Notes under the pieces: generated by a model
The model's database searches: none
What the model saw: only the letters and a program-made list of their open reading frames with translations
Told to the model about the DNA's origin: nothing
Made by a program: the position numbers and the translations under genes
Shown: in pieces, positions 17,998 to 25,326 of the stretch
How the letters are laid out: each line of letters begins with the position of its first letter
Position numbering within the stretch: position 1 is the stretch's first letter
Assembly (NCBI RefSeq): GCF_005771525.1
Contig: NZ_VAVZ01000021.1
Span: 10,975-57,050, forward strand
Origin: Nesterenkonia salmonea
GTDB taxonomy: Bacteria; Actinomycetota; Actinomycetes; Actinomycetales; Micrococcaceae
Direction: 5' to 3'
Length of the DNA stretch: 46,076 bases

Positions 17998-18732
17998 ATG
18001 TGCGGCAGATACGTTCAAGCTCGTGCCGGGGCGGACCTCGCAGCGGACCTCGGAGTGCATCTCGCTGAAGGTGTGGAGGTGCGGCCCTCATGGAATGTCG
18101 CCCCCACCACCGGTGTGCCCATCGTCGTGGAGCGTCTCAACGAGGATGAACTCTTTCGAGAAATACACATAGCCCGCTGGGGCCTCCTGCCAGGCTGGGC
18201 CAAGGATCCCAAACAGTCTTATAAGACGTTCAACGCCCGCAGCGAGACCGTGGCAGAAAAGCCCACCTTCCGCTCAGCGCTCAGATCCAAACGATGCGCA
18301 GTACCGGCGGACGCCTACTACGAGTGGCTGACAGAGGGCAGTCACAAGAGGCCCCACGTCATCAAGCCCGCCGATGGGCGAGTGATGACTTTCGCGGGAC
18401 TCTACGAATGGTGGAAAGACCCAAGCACCGATGAGTGGCTGCTCTCCACCACAATCCTCACAGGCCCATCACCAGAGCCCGGGCCTGGCGGAGTCCTGGA
18501 TGATCTTGCGGCACTGCACGATCGGATGCCCTTGCCGATTGGGCCCAAGCACTTCGGTGACTGGCTGACCCCAGAAAAACTGGAGAAGGACGACGCCGCC
18601 CTGCTCCTCACCCAGGTGCGTGCTGAGGCGCTGGAAGTCGCCCTGGGCTGGGAAATCTACGAGGTCGGTCGGGACGTCGGAAACGTCCGGAACAACTCAC
18701 CCGAGCTTGTGGAACCGCTCCAGGCAAGCTGA
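17998..18732 (+). CDS. SRAP (SOS-response-associated peptidase, HMCES/YedK type)
   Basis: 244-residue SRAP-domain protein. The catalytic Cys is residue 2 (MCGRY), exposed once Met is removed, and forms a thiazolidine crosslink with abasic sites in single-stranded DNA. The other family motifs are present: WNVAPT, RWGLLPGWAKDP, FNARSET, PADAYYEW with the active-site Glu, and LHDRMPLPI with the catalytic His. It protects replication forks from abasic sites. Length is normal. The Cys2 requirement fixes the start at 17998. No SOS box was seen upstream. Confidence 0.93.
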   Translation: MCGRYVQARAGADLAADLGVHLAEGVEVRPSWNVAPTTGVPIVVERLNEDELFREIHIARWGLLPGWAKDPKQSYKTFNARSETVAEKPTFRSALRSKRCAVPADAYYEWLTEGSHKRPHVIKPADGRVMTFAGLYEWWKDPSTDEWLLSTTILTGPSPEPGPGGVLDDLAALHDRMPLPIGPKHFGDWLTPEKLEKDDAALLLTQVRAEALEVALGWEIYEVGRDVGNVRNNSPELVEPLQAS

Positions 18733-18754
18733 TAGCCCTGGGCCTGGGGCGTGA

Positions 18755-19585
18755 CTATTCGTCCAGAGAGGTCAGGAACGGCCCGATCGCCTCATAGGTG
18801 AGCGCGCGAGCCTCGTCGTCAGAAATCGTGGGGTCCCCGTCGCCTCGCTGTGGTCCATAGTCACCAAATTGAGCGTGAGTCGCACCCTCAATATCGACGC
18901 GTTGAGCCCCCGGTGGCATCAGCGCTAGTGAAGAGCGCAGATCTTCCTCCGCGACGAGCTCGTCCTGTGTGCCGGTTACAGTCAGGGCCGCAAGATCATC
19001 ACGGTCGGAGAGGTCACCAAGGGAGCAGTACGATGCGAGCAGAATGAGGGCGCGCACCTCGGCGTCCTCGGCATAGGTGCACGCCCGGACACCACCCATG
19101 CTGTGGCCGCCCACTGACCAGTTCTCAATATCCGGGGCTAGAGCAGTGAAGTCTTCCCATGGGCGACGTTCGAGAATCGCGAGGTTCAGGAACGGTTTGA
19201 TGATCACCACGGTCGTGCCCTCCGCGGTGAGCTCTTGGAACGTGGGCGCGTAGGCCTGCGGCTCGACTTTCGCTCCGGCAAAGAAAACCAGGCCGCCCCC
19301 GTCGCCACCCTCAGCAGGACCCATGACGACGGCGTCGCCTTGGTCGTCCACAGAGAGGCGAGGATCCTCCTGCACCGAGTCAAAGCCATCCGGGGTGACG
19401 GCGTAGGTGTCGTTGGCCCATAGGAGGAATGCGCTGAGAGCGACAATCAGCAGCCCGAGCAGCGTGAACCCGGCAATGAGGATCCCTCTGCGGACACGGC
19501 GTCGCCCGGTAGCAGCGGGCGCACCACCTGCAGGTTCTGGGTCGGAGAGTGGCTCCGAGGGGTTGCGCTTCTGGCTGCGTGGCAT
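18755..19585 (-). CDS. Membrane-anchored alpha/beta hydrolase
   Basis: 276-residue protein. A basic cytosolic N-terminus (RRRVRR) is followed by one transmembrane helix at about residues 36-56 (ILIAGFTLLGLLIVALSAFLLW), then an extracellular alpha/beta-hydrolase domain. The nucleophile elbow is GHSMGG near residue 160, the acid is probably in TGTQDELV near 205, and the base is the His in GATHAQFG near 240. The substrate is unknown. GGGAGAAG precedes ATG 19585. It follows the GAF-ANTAR gene by 23 bases on the same strand, so the two may share a transcript. Confidence 0.82.
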   Translation of the reverse strand: MPRSQKRNPSEPLSDPEPAGGAPAATGRRRVRRGILIAGFTLLGLLIVALSAFLLWANDTYAVTPDGFDSVQEDPRLSVDDQGDAVVMGPAEGGDGGGLVFFAGAKVEPQAYAPTFQELTAEGTTVVIIKPFLNLAILERRPWEDFTALAPDIENWSVGGHSMGGVRACTYAEDAEVRALILLASYCSLGDLSDRDDLAALTVTGTQDELVAEEDLRSSLALMPPGAQRVDIEGATHAQFGDYGPQRGDGDPTISDDEARALTYEAIGPFLTSLDE

Positions 19586-19608
19586 GAGTCTTCTCCCGCA
19601 GGGGGCGT

Positions 19609-20340
19609 CTACGAGTCGAAGTCAGTGACTGGTGCGGTGTCGCTCACGGAGGCGATGATCTGTTCGGCCAGTTCACGGAGCTTGATGTTGCGGTGGTTCG
19701 ACGCTCGCTTGAGAATGTCCACCGCTTTGTCCTGGCTGCACCGGTTCTGCCCCATAATGATTCCCACCGCAAGGTCGATGGTGGTCCGGGACTCCATGGC
19801 GCGGCGTCGATCCTCAGCGGTTTCTGAATGCTCCGCAATGCGCAGGGCAATAGCTACTGTGGTTGAGGCGACCTTGGCGTACTCCAGCGCGATGTCCAGC
19901 GCTTCACCGTCGAAGTCACCGACCTGGTAGGAGTAGAAGTTCATTGCAGCTGTCGCTGAGGTGTTGATCCGCAACGGCACCGCAAGCACGCTCATGGGGC
20001 CGTTGTTGCGGACCTCATCCATGTACGGTTTCCAACGCTTTTCGTAGCGCACGTCTGGAATCCGGATCACGTTGTCGCTGCGCTGGGCCTCCAAGCACGG
20101 ACCGTCGCCGAAACCAGTCTGAGTCTCTTCCATCTGCTGGGCTTCAGCAGAACCACTCGCGACTACCATGTTGCGTTTGGGGCGTTCCAGCACAATGCCA
20201 CACCGCACCGTCCGACCCATCGAAAGTCGCTGTTCGGCGAGCTTCGCCAGAGAGTTTAATACCTCGACGATGTCGTGATCCTCCAGCAGCAGCTCACTCA
20301 GCTCCACCGAGAAGTCTCGGGTGCCTTCGAGAGTACTCAC
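19609..20340 (-). CDS. GAF-ANTAR domain regulator
   Basis: 243-residue cytosolic protein with a GAF sensory domain (about residues 15-165; GFGDGPCLEAQRSDNVIRIPDV is the usual ANTAR-linked GAF segment) and a C-terminal ANTAR domain (about 175-235; AMESRTTIDLAVGIIMGQNRCSQDKAVDILKRAS, with the conserved Ala/Met core). ANTAR domains bind paired RNA hairpins and cause antitermination. The GTG start at 20340 has AGGAG 7 bases upstream. It is divergent from the STAS-CBS pair with a 189-base shared control region that holds an 8-bp inverted repeat (20414-20440). The signal for the GAF domain is unknown. Confidence 0.9.
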   Translation of the reverse strand: MSTLEGTRDFSVELSELLLEDHDIVEVLNSLAKLAEQRLSMGRTVRCGIVLERPKRNMVVASGSAEAQQMEETQTGFGDGPCLEAQRSDNVIRIPDVRYEKRWKPYMDEVRNNGPMSVLAVPLRINTSATAAMNFYSYQVGDFDGEALDIALEYAKVASTTVAIALRIAEHSETAEDRRRAMESRTTIDLAVGIIMGQNRCSQDKAVDILKRASNHRNIKLRELAEQIIASVSDTAPVTDFDS

Positions 20341-20413
20341 CGCAGTCTCCTGTTCTCTCTGTTCGACATTTCGGGAGAAACAACAATAATTGCCACCTCG
20401 TACCCGGGTCTAT

Positions 20414-20440
20414 CCTGCGGCGTCGCCGCTGAGCCGCAGG
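20414..20440. promoter_or_regulatory. Inverted repeat between the GAF-ANTAR and STAS genes
   Basis: CCTGCGGC at 20414-20421 and GCCGCAGG at 20433-20440 pair perfectly over 8 bp with an 11-base loop. It lies in the 5' region of the GAF-ANTAR transcript and upstream of STAS-CBS. It could be an operator, an attenuator stem, or an ANTAR RNA target; only one hairpin is clear, whereas known ANTAR targets have two. Confidence 0.4.
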
Positions 20441-20529
20441 GGTTCTATCGTAAGAGGTGATCTGGTAACGTAAGTTTCTCGCTCAAGCAGAGGGCTCTTG
20501 TTGTATTAATCCAAGGGTAACTGTATCTA

Positions 20530-20832
20530 ATGGAGCATTCATCTCAGCTCACCATCAGCCTTTCAGACGTCAATGGACCGCTTAACTTAGTGGTGACCGG
20601 CCCTCTGACTCTCGAGAGTTCGAAATCTCTCACGGCTGCTCTTGACCGCGGAATCCACCCGGCGGCCTGTCCAGACCTCACTCTGGATCTGAAGGACGCC
20701 GAACACATTGAACCCGCAGGACTCGCCGCGCTACAGCTGTACCTCACGCAGGTGCGCCAGGCGCTGGGGCTCCCGGAACCCGCCGTTGAGTTCCCGGTCC
20801 TGCCCTTAGAAGGAGAGAAGGTGCTGCCATGA
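20530..20832 (+). CDS. STAS-domain protein
   Basis: 100-residue single STAS domain, related to anti-sigma-factor antagonists. Pattern: LTISLSDVNGPLNLVVTGPLTLESSKSL, then LTLDLKDAEHIEPAGLAALQLYLTQVRQ, where IEPAGLAAL occupies the place of the D-S-xG-hh motif. The usual phosphorylatable Ser/Thr is replaced by Pro-Ala, so switching by a serine kinase is doubtful. The start is ATG 20530 with AAGGG 12 bases upstream. Its stop overlaps the CBS gene in an ATGA junction, indicating a functional pair. Confidence 0.75.
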   Translation: MEHSSQLTISLSDVNGPLNLVVTGPLTLESSKSLTAALDRGIHPAACPDLTLDLKDAEHIEPAGLAALQLYLTQVRQALGLPEPAVEFPVLPLEGEKVLP

Positions 20833-21236
20833 CTCACGTCAGCGACCTTATGTCACCCATCACTAGCGTCATCTCGATGACCCAGTCCGTGGCCGAAGCG
20901 GCCCAGTTCCTCAGTGGCGAGGACGATGCCGTGCTTGTGCTCGGAATGACCAATCAGCCCCGTGGGCTGATCACCGAAGAGGCTGTCGCGCAGGTGATCG
21001 CAGAGTATCCCGAGACGTGGCCGAAGAAACGCTGCGCATGTGTCATTCCCGAAGAACTCGAGTTCGTGAGACCGGACGACACCGCCGAAGAGGTCATCCG
21101 CCTCTACAAAGATGGTGGAGCGCGGCCGCTGACGGTTGTCGAGAATGACTATGCGGTCGGGATCCTCTACCCGAACCCGGTCTTCCTAGAGAGCCTGGAA
21201 CAGCCAGAATCCCGGATGAGCGGAAGCTCCGAATAG
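20829..21236 (+). CDS. CBS-domain protein
   Basis: 135-residue protein with two CBS motifs: VSDLMSPITSVISMTQSVAEAAQFLSGEDDAVLVL in the first half, and ELEFVRPDDTAEEVIRLYKDGGARPLTVVENDYAVGIL in the second. CBS pairs bind adenosine nucleotides and act as energy sensors. It is coupled to the STAS gene through ATGA. A STAS-CBS unit divergent from a GAF-ANTAR regulator suggests a small signalling module, but its output is not visible here. Confidence 0.8.
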   Translation: MTHVSDLMSPITSVISMTQSVAEAAQFLSGEDDAVLVLGMTNQPRGLITEEAVAQVIAEYPETWPKKRCACVIPEELEFVRPDDTAEEVIRLYKDGGARPLTVVENDYAVGILYPNPVFLESLEQPESRMSGSSE

Positions 21237-21259
21237 CCAGTTCTAGAGAGTCACACCGC

Positions 21260-22360
21260 TTATGCGCGGAGGGCCTCCACTGTGCGCCGGAGGTCCTCTG
21301 CGGACACATCAGCACCGAAGGTGAAACGGACCGCAGTCTGCGCTTCATCCGGCGAGAAACCCATGGCACTGAGCACAGGGCTGGGCTCACTACTCCCAGC
21401 CGCGCAGGCCGAGCCAGAAGAACACCACACCCCCTGCTGCTGAAGATCCAACAGCAGCGACTCTCCACTGCGTCCAGCAAACAGAAACGATGCGTGTCCA
21501 GGCAGGCGCTGATTCTCGGACCCCGTCAGTCGTGCACCCGGAACGGTTTCCTGAACCTCGGCAATGAAGTCATCACGACGACGCCGCCACTCCACCACAT
21601 CTGCCCGGGCGGCAGATTCCAGTGCTGTAGCCATACCCACAGCACCAGCTGCGTCCTCGGTGCCGGAACGGTGACCTCGTTGCTGGCCACCTCCATGGAT
21701 CAGCGGCTCAAAGCGGGTCCGGCGGTCCATATAGAGCACCCCTACGCCCTTGGGAGTTCCGAGCTTATGCCCGGCTAGGCTCAGGGCCTGCACTCCGAGG
21801 TCCTTCACCCGCAGCGGCATCGCGCCAGCTGCCTGGACCGCATCGGTATGGAACGGCACACCGTATTCTGCGGCGACTGCACTGAGTGCAGCAATGTCTT
21901 GGACTGTGCCGACCTCACCATTGGCGCTCTGCACACTCACCAGTGTGGTGTCTTCGCGCAGTGCCGAGTGCAGGGTCTCGGCTGTGACTACGCCCTCGGC
22001 GTCAACCGGTAGACGCTCCACTGTGAACCCCATGCGGCCCAGCCAGTCCGCGGACTCCAGTACCGCTGGGTGTTCCACAGCTGAAATGAGTACATGCCGT
22101 CCCCTGGGTTCCGCCAACGCGATGCCTTTGACAGCGGTGTTGTCAGATTCGGTCCCTCCGGAGGTGAACACGATCTCCGCTGGTCGGGCACCTAACTGGT
22201 GCGCTACGCGGCGTCGTGCATCCTTCACCGCACGCTCGGCCTCCAGGCCAGGATCGTGCCTGCTGGCCGGGTTGGCGAAGTGAGCCGTCATATGCGGCCA
22301 CATAGCCTCGAGTACTTCACGCCTCGGCGGGGCCGAGGCCGCCTCATCCAGGTAGATCAT
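21260..22360 (-). CDS. Cysteine desulfurase (NifS/IscS-like) of the NAD operon
   Basis: 366-residue PLP-dependent enzyme. YLDEAASAPP is the N-terminal signature, TSGGTESDN binds the cofactor phosphate, SLAGHKLGTPKGVG holds the Schiff-base Lys near residue 200, and CSSGSACAAGSSEPSPVL near 320 holds the catalytic Cys on the loop typical of IscS/NifS class I. It takes sulfur from cysteine. Located last in nadA-nadC-nifS with ATGA overlaps, it most likely supplies sulfur for the 4Fe-4S cluster of NadA, as proposed for such operons in other bacteria. Confidence 0.92.
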   Translation of the reverse strand: MIYLDEAASAPPRREVLEAMWPHMTAHFANPASRHDPGLEAERAVKDARRRVAHQLGARPAEIVFTSGGTESDNTAVKGIALAEPRGRHVLISAVEHPAVLESADWLGRMGFTVERLPVDAEGVVTAETLHSALREDTTLVSVQSANGEVGTVQDIAALSAVAAEYGVPFHTDAVQAAGAMPLRVKDLGVQALSLAGHKLGTPKGVGVLYMDRRTRFEPLIHGGGQQRGHRSGTEDAAGAVGMATALESAARADVVEWRRRRDDFIAEVQETVPGARLTGSENQRLPGHASFLFAGRSGESLLLDLQQQGVWCSSGSACAAGSSEPSPVLSAMGFSPDEAQTAVRFTFGADVSAEDLRRTVEALRA

Positions 22361-23235
22361 GTGCTGACCTGAAAATCCAGCCCCAAGTCCAACGCCCGGG
22401 CGCTCTGAGTCAAAGCGCCCACACTGATGACGTCCACACCGGTGCGTGCAATGCTGGCCACCGTCTCGAGGGATACTCCGCCTGAGGCCTCCACTATGGC
22501 GCGGCCGGCGATCAGCTTCACCGCCTGGACCATGTCCTCGGGGGAGAAGTTGTCCACCATGATGGTGTCCGCACCACCCTCCAGGGCGGGGAGAATCTGC
22601 TCCATCCGGTCGACCTCCACCTCAATATGTGCAGTGTGCGGAAGTCGGGCCTTCGCGGTACGGATCGCCTCAGTAAGATCAGTCCCTTCCGCAGTGACCG
22701 CCGCCAGGTGGTTGTCCTTGGCCATCACCGCATCTGAAAGGCTGAACCGGTGGTTGTGCCCACCGCCGCAGCGCACGGCATAGCGTTCCAGTGCCCGCAG
22801 CCCCGGGGTCGTTTTGCGAGTGTCCGTGATCCGCACTTCGGTGCCCTGCACAGCGGCCACGAACTCTGCGGTGACGGTGGCGATCCCTGACATGCGCTGC
22901 ACGAGGTTCAGTGCTGTGCGCTCGCAGGTCAGGATTCCGCGGGCCGGGCCCTGTACCCGCGCCAACACATCCCCGGAAACGAACTCCGCACCTTCTTCGG
23001 CAGCTAGGTTCACTTCCACCGTGTCATCAACAGCCTGTATGGCGCGGCTCAAGACGTTCCCGCCGGAGAAGACTCCTGGTTCGCGTGCGCGCAGTTCCGC
23101 CGTGGCGTGAGCGTGCTCGGGGACGAAGGCCTCGGTGGTGAGGTCTCCGAAAGGGACATCTTCAGCTAGTGCCATCTGAATTACCCGGTCTATCTGTTGC
23201 GCCGAGAGCCCTGTCTGGGTCACTGGTGTGCTCAT
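22357..23235 (-). CDS. nadC: Nicotinate-nucleotide pyrophosphorylase (quinolinate phosphoribosyltransferase)
   Basis: 292-residue NadC that converts quinolinate and PRPP to nicotinate mononucleotide, CO2 and PPi. Family segments: ALAEDVPFGDLTTEAF at the N-terminus, ERTALNLVQRMSGIAT near residue 130, TRKTTPGLRALERYAVRCGGGHNHRFSLSDAVMAKDNHL near 160-195, and EASGGVSLETV near 255. Length is normal. The start ATG 23235 and the stop overlap neighbours by four bases each. Confidence 0.95.
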   Translation of the reverse strand: MSTPVTQTGLSAQQIDRVIQMALAEDVPFGDLTTEAFVPEHAHATAELRAREPGVFSGGNVLSRAIQAVDDTVEVNLAAEEGAEFVSGDVLARVQGPARGILTCERTALNLVQRMSGIATVTAEFVAAVQGTEVRITDTRKTTPGLRALERYAVRCGGGHNHRFSLSDAVMAKDNHLAAVTAEGTDLTEAIRTAKARLPHTAHIEVEVDRMEQILPALEGGADTIMVDNFSPEDMVQAVKLIAGRAIVEASGGVSLETVASIARTGVDVISVGALTQSARALDLGLDFQVST

Positions 23236-24506
23236 TTTGGCGCGGCTGCCAGCATGCGGTCCAGGGCCACACGGGCCGGTTCAGCGACGTCTTCGGGGAC
23301 GATGATCTGGTTCGGCGTGCGGCCTTCGACGATTTCGTCGAGCACCCATGCCAGGTAGCCGGGGTGTATCCGGTACATGGTCGAGCATGGGCAGATCACC
23401 GGGTCCAGGCAGAAGATGGTCCGGTCGGGGTATTCGGACGTCAGCCTGTTCACCAGGTTGATCTCGGTGCCGATGGCGATCACGTCCCCTGGTGAGCTGG
23501 CAGCGACGTATTTCCTGATCGCATCAGTGGATCCGGCGGCGTCGGCGGCGTCCACCACTGGCATGGGGGACTCCGGATGCACAATGACGCGGCACCCAGG
23601 GTATTCCTCCCGGGCTTTCTCAATCTGGCGGACGTTGAAGCGTTTGTGCACTGAGCAGAACCCATGCCAGAGCAGCACTTTGGCCTGCTGAAGGTCTTCT
23701 GCGGTGTTGCCGCCCAGCGTGCGGCGGGGGTTCCACATAGGCATCTGCTCCAGCGGGACCCCCATGGCCTTGGCCGTGTTGCGCCCCAAATGCTGGTCAG
23801 GGAAGAACAGCACCCGGTGGGCACGTTCGAACGCCCACTCCAGGACGGTGGTGGCGTTTGAAGAGGTGCAGACGATCCCGCCGTGCCGGCCGCAGAAGGC
23901 CTTCAGCGCGGCTGAGGAGTTCATATAAGTCACCGGAAGAATGGGAAGCTTTCCATCGGCTCCGGGCTCCACATGCTCCGGATCCACCCCGTAGACCTCG
24001 CAGATGTCCTCCCATGCTGCCTCCACGGAGTCCTCGTCAGCCATGTCGGCCATGGAGCAGCCTGCGGCCAGGTTGGGCAGGATGACCTGCTGGTGTTCTT
24101 CGGAGAGGATGTCAGCTGTCTCCGCCATAAAGTGCACACCGCAGAAGACGATGTGTTCGGCCTCAGGCTTGGACAGGGCTGCTTTGGCCAACTGGTAAGA
24201 ATCACCCAGGAAGTCAGCGTGCTGGACCACCTCGTCACGCTGATAGAAGTGCCCCAGGATGACCAGCTTCTCCGCCAGTGTTGCCTTAGCCCGGCGGATC
24301 CGCTCATGGAGCTGTTGCTGTGACATCTCCTGGTACGCCTGGGGCAACTGGCCCGGGCGGGTGGTGGCATCAGGGATCGGGTCTGCTTCGGAAGATCCGG
24401 GCCCGTAACCAGGTTGAAGGTCAAACGCCCAGGGGTCATCGGCCAGTTTCGTATTGCAGGAACTGGAAGGCGACAGCTCGATGCGTTGCGTCACTGACAG
24501 CGTCAT
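23232..24506 (-). CDS. nadA: Quinolinate synthase A
   Basis: 424-residue 4Fe-4S enzyme that condenses iminoaspartate with dihydroxyacetone phosphate to quinolinate. Cluster-ligand Cys candidates are in VFCGVHFMAE, WHGFCSVHKRFN and DPVICPCSTMYRI; other NadA segments include LGHFYQRDEVVQHADFLGDS and HPESPMPVVDAAD. The about 70-residue N-terminal extension before the core is usual for the long actinobacterial form. The start ATG 24506 overlaps the nrtR stop. nadB for aspartate oxidation is not in this operon. Confidence 0.95.
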   Translation of the reverse strand: MTLSVTQRIELSPSSSCNTKLADDPWAFDLQPGYGPGSSEADPIPDATTRPGQLPQAYQEMSQQQLHERIRRAKATLAEKLVILGHFYQRDEVVQHADFLGDSYQLAKAALSKPEAEHIVFCGVHFMAETADILSEEHQQVILPNLAAGCSMADMADEDSVEAAWEDICEVYGVDPEHVEPGADGKLPILPVTYMNSSAALKAFCGRHGGIVCTSSNATTVLEWAFERAHRVLFFPDQHLGRNTAKAMGVPLEQMPMWNPRRTLGGNTAEDLQQAKVLLWHGFCSVHKRFNVRQIEKAREEYPGCRVIVHPESPMPVVDAADAAGSTDAIRKYVAASSPGDVIAIGTEINLVNRLTSEYPDRTIFCLDPVICPCSTMYRIHPGYLAWVLDEIVEGRTPNQIIVPEDVAEPARVALDRMLAAAPK

Positions 24507-25204
24507 GGGGTCTCCTCGATGGTGAGTGCGTAGCGGCTGCTCTTGGGTGCCGAGCGGTAGAGCTTAGGGGGTCGGTGTGCGGTGCCTGTCATTCGGCGTC
24601 CGGTGTCTTCCACTGTTCCCTGGGAAAGGATCTGACGGCGGAAATTCGATGGGTCCAACGCCCGGTTGAGGATCGCCTCGTACACCCGGCGCAGATCCGC
24701 GAGGGAGAACTCCTCAGGCAGGAAAGCATGCGCGATGGGGGAGTAGGTGACCTTGGCCCGCAGCCGGTCCACGGCGTAACGGATGATCAGATCATGATCG
24801 AATGCCAGAGGGCTCGGGATCTCCTCCACTGGGTGCCACTCCACGTTCTCAGCATCCACCACTTGGAGGTCCTCATCTTGACGGACCAGCGCCCAGTAGA
24901 CGATCGAGACGACCCGTTCCGGGGCGTCAGGTGAGCGGTCCACATCTCCGAAAGCGTAGAGCTGCTCCAAATGCCGCGGCTGCACCTGTGTGGTGCGGTG
25001 CATGGTGGACTTGGCCGCCTCTGCCAGGTCCTGTGTATTGTCCAGCGGTCCGCCGGGCAACGCCCATCGTTTCTTGAATGGGTCACGGATGCGCCGCACC
25101 AGGGGCAGCCAGAGGGTGAACTCTCCGGTGTCCGGGTGCGGACGCAAAGAGAAGATCACTGTGGATACGGCCAGCACCATGTGCTGTTCCGGGTCTGCGG
25201 ACAT
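24503..25204 (-). CDS. nrtR: NrtR-type Nudix-related transcriptional regulator
   Basis: 233-residue protein with an N-terminal Nudix-like domain (residues 10-145) and a C-terminal winged helix (EEFSLADLRRVYEAILNRALDPSNFRRQIL, about 165-205). The Nudix box is degenerate: GGPLDNTQDLAEAAKSTMHRTT lacks the REx2EE metal-binding residues, as in regulatory members that bind ADP-ribose or other NAD metabolites without hydrolysis. It heads the nadA-nadC-nifS operon and so most likely represses it. ATG 25204 has AGGA 7 bases upstream. Possible operators lie at 25244-25316. Confidence 0.85.
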   Translation of the reverse strand: MSADPEQHMVLAVSTVIFSLRPHPDTGEFTLWLPLVRRIRDPFKKRWALPGGPLDNTQDLAEAAKSTMHRTTQVQPRHLEQLYAFGDVDRSPDAPERVVSIVYWALVRQDEDLQVVDAENVEWHPVEEIPSPLAFDHDLIIRYAVDRLRAKVTYSPIAHAFLPEEFSLADLRRVYEAILNRALDPSNFRRQILSQGTVEDTGRRMTGTAHRPPKLYRSAPKSSRYALTIEETP

Positions 25205-25243
25205 CTCACCATCCTGAAGCGGTAGACCCCCAAGGGGCTTCTG

Positions 25244-25316
25244 GTACAGGTGACACTATCTCCTGGGACTTGTGGTCAGGTCAACCTGAAGGTTGGCCGC
25301 AATCCCTCACCTGTAC
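25244..25316. promoter_or_regulatory. Inverted pair of 10-bp boxes between nrtR and the dehydrogenase
   Basis: GTACAGGTGA at 25244-25253 and its exact complement TCACCTGTAC at 25307-25316 face each other 63 bp apart (box to box), about six helical turns. Between them lies CAGGTCAACCTG (25278-25289), with the same AGGT/ACCT core. The right box overlaps the TACTCT -10 of the dehydrogenase; the left lies in the nrtR leader. These are candidate NrtR operators, by position only. Confidence 0.5.
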
Positions 25317-25319
25317 TCT
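25314..25319 (+). promoter_or_regulatory. -10 element (leaderless) of the dehydrogenase
   Basis: TACTCT ends 7 bases before ATG 25327, and no ribosome-binding site is present between them. It partly overlaps the right-hand box of the inverted pair. Confidence 0.4.
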
Positions 25320-25326
25320 GTTGCGC

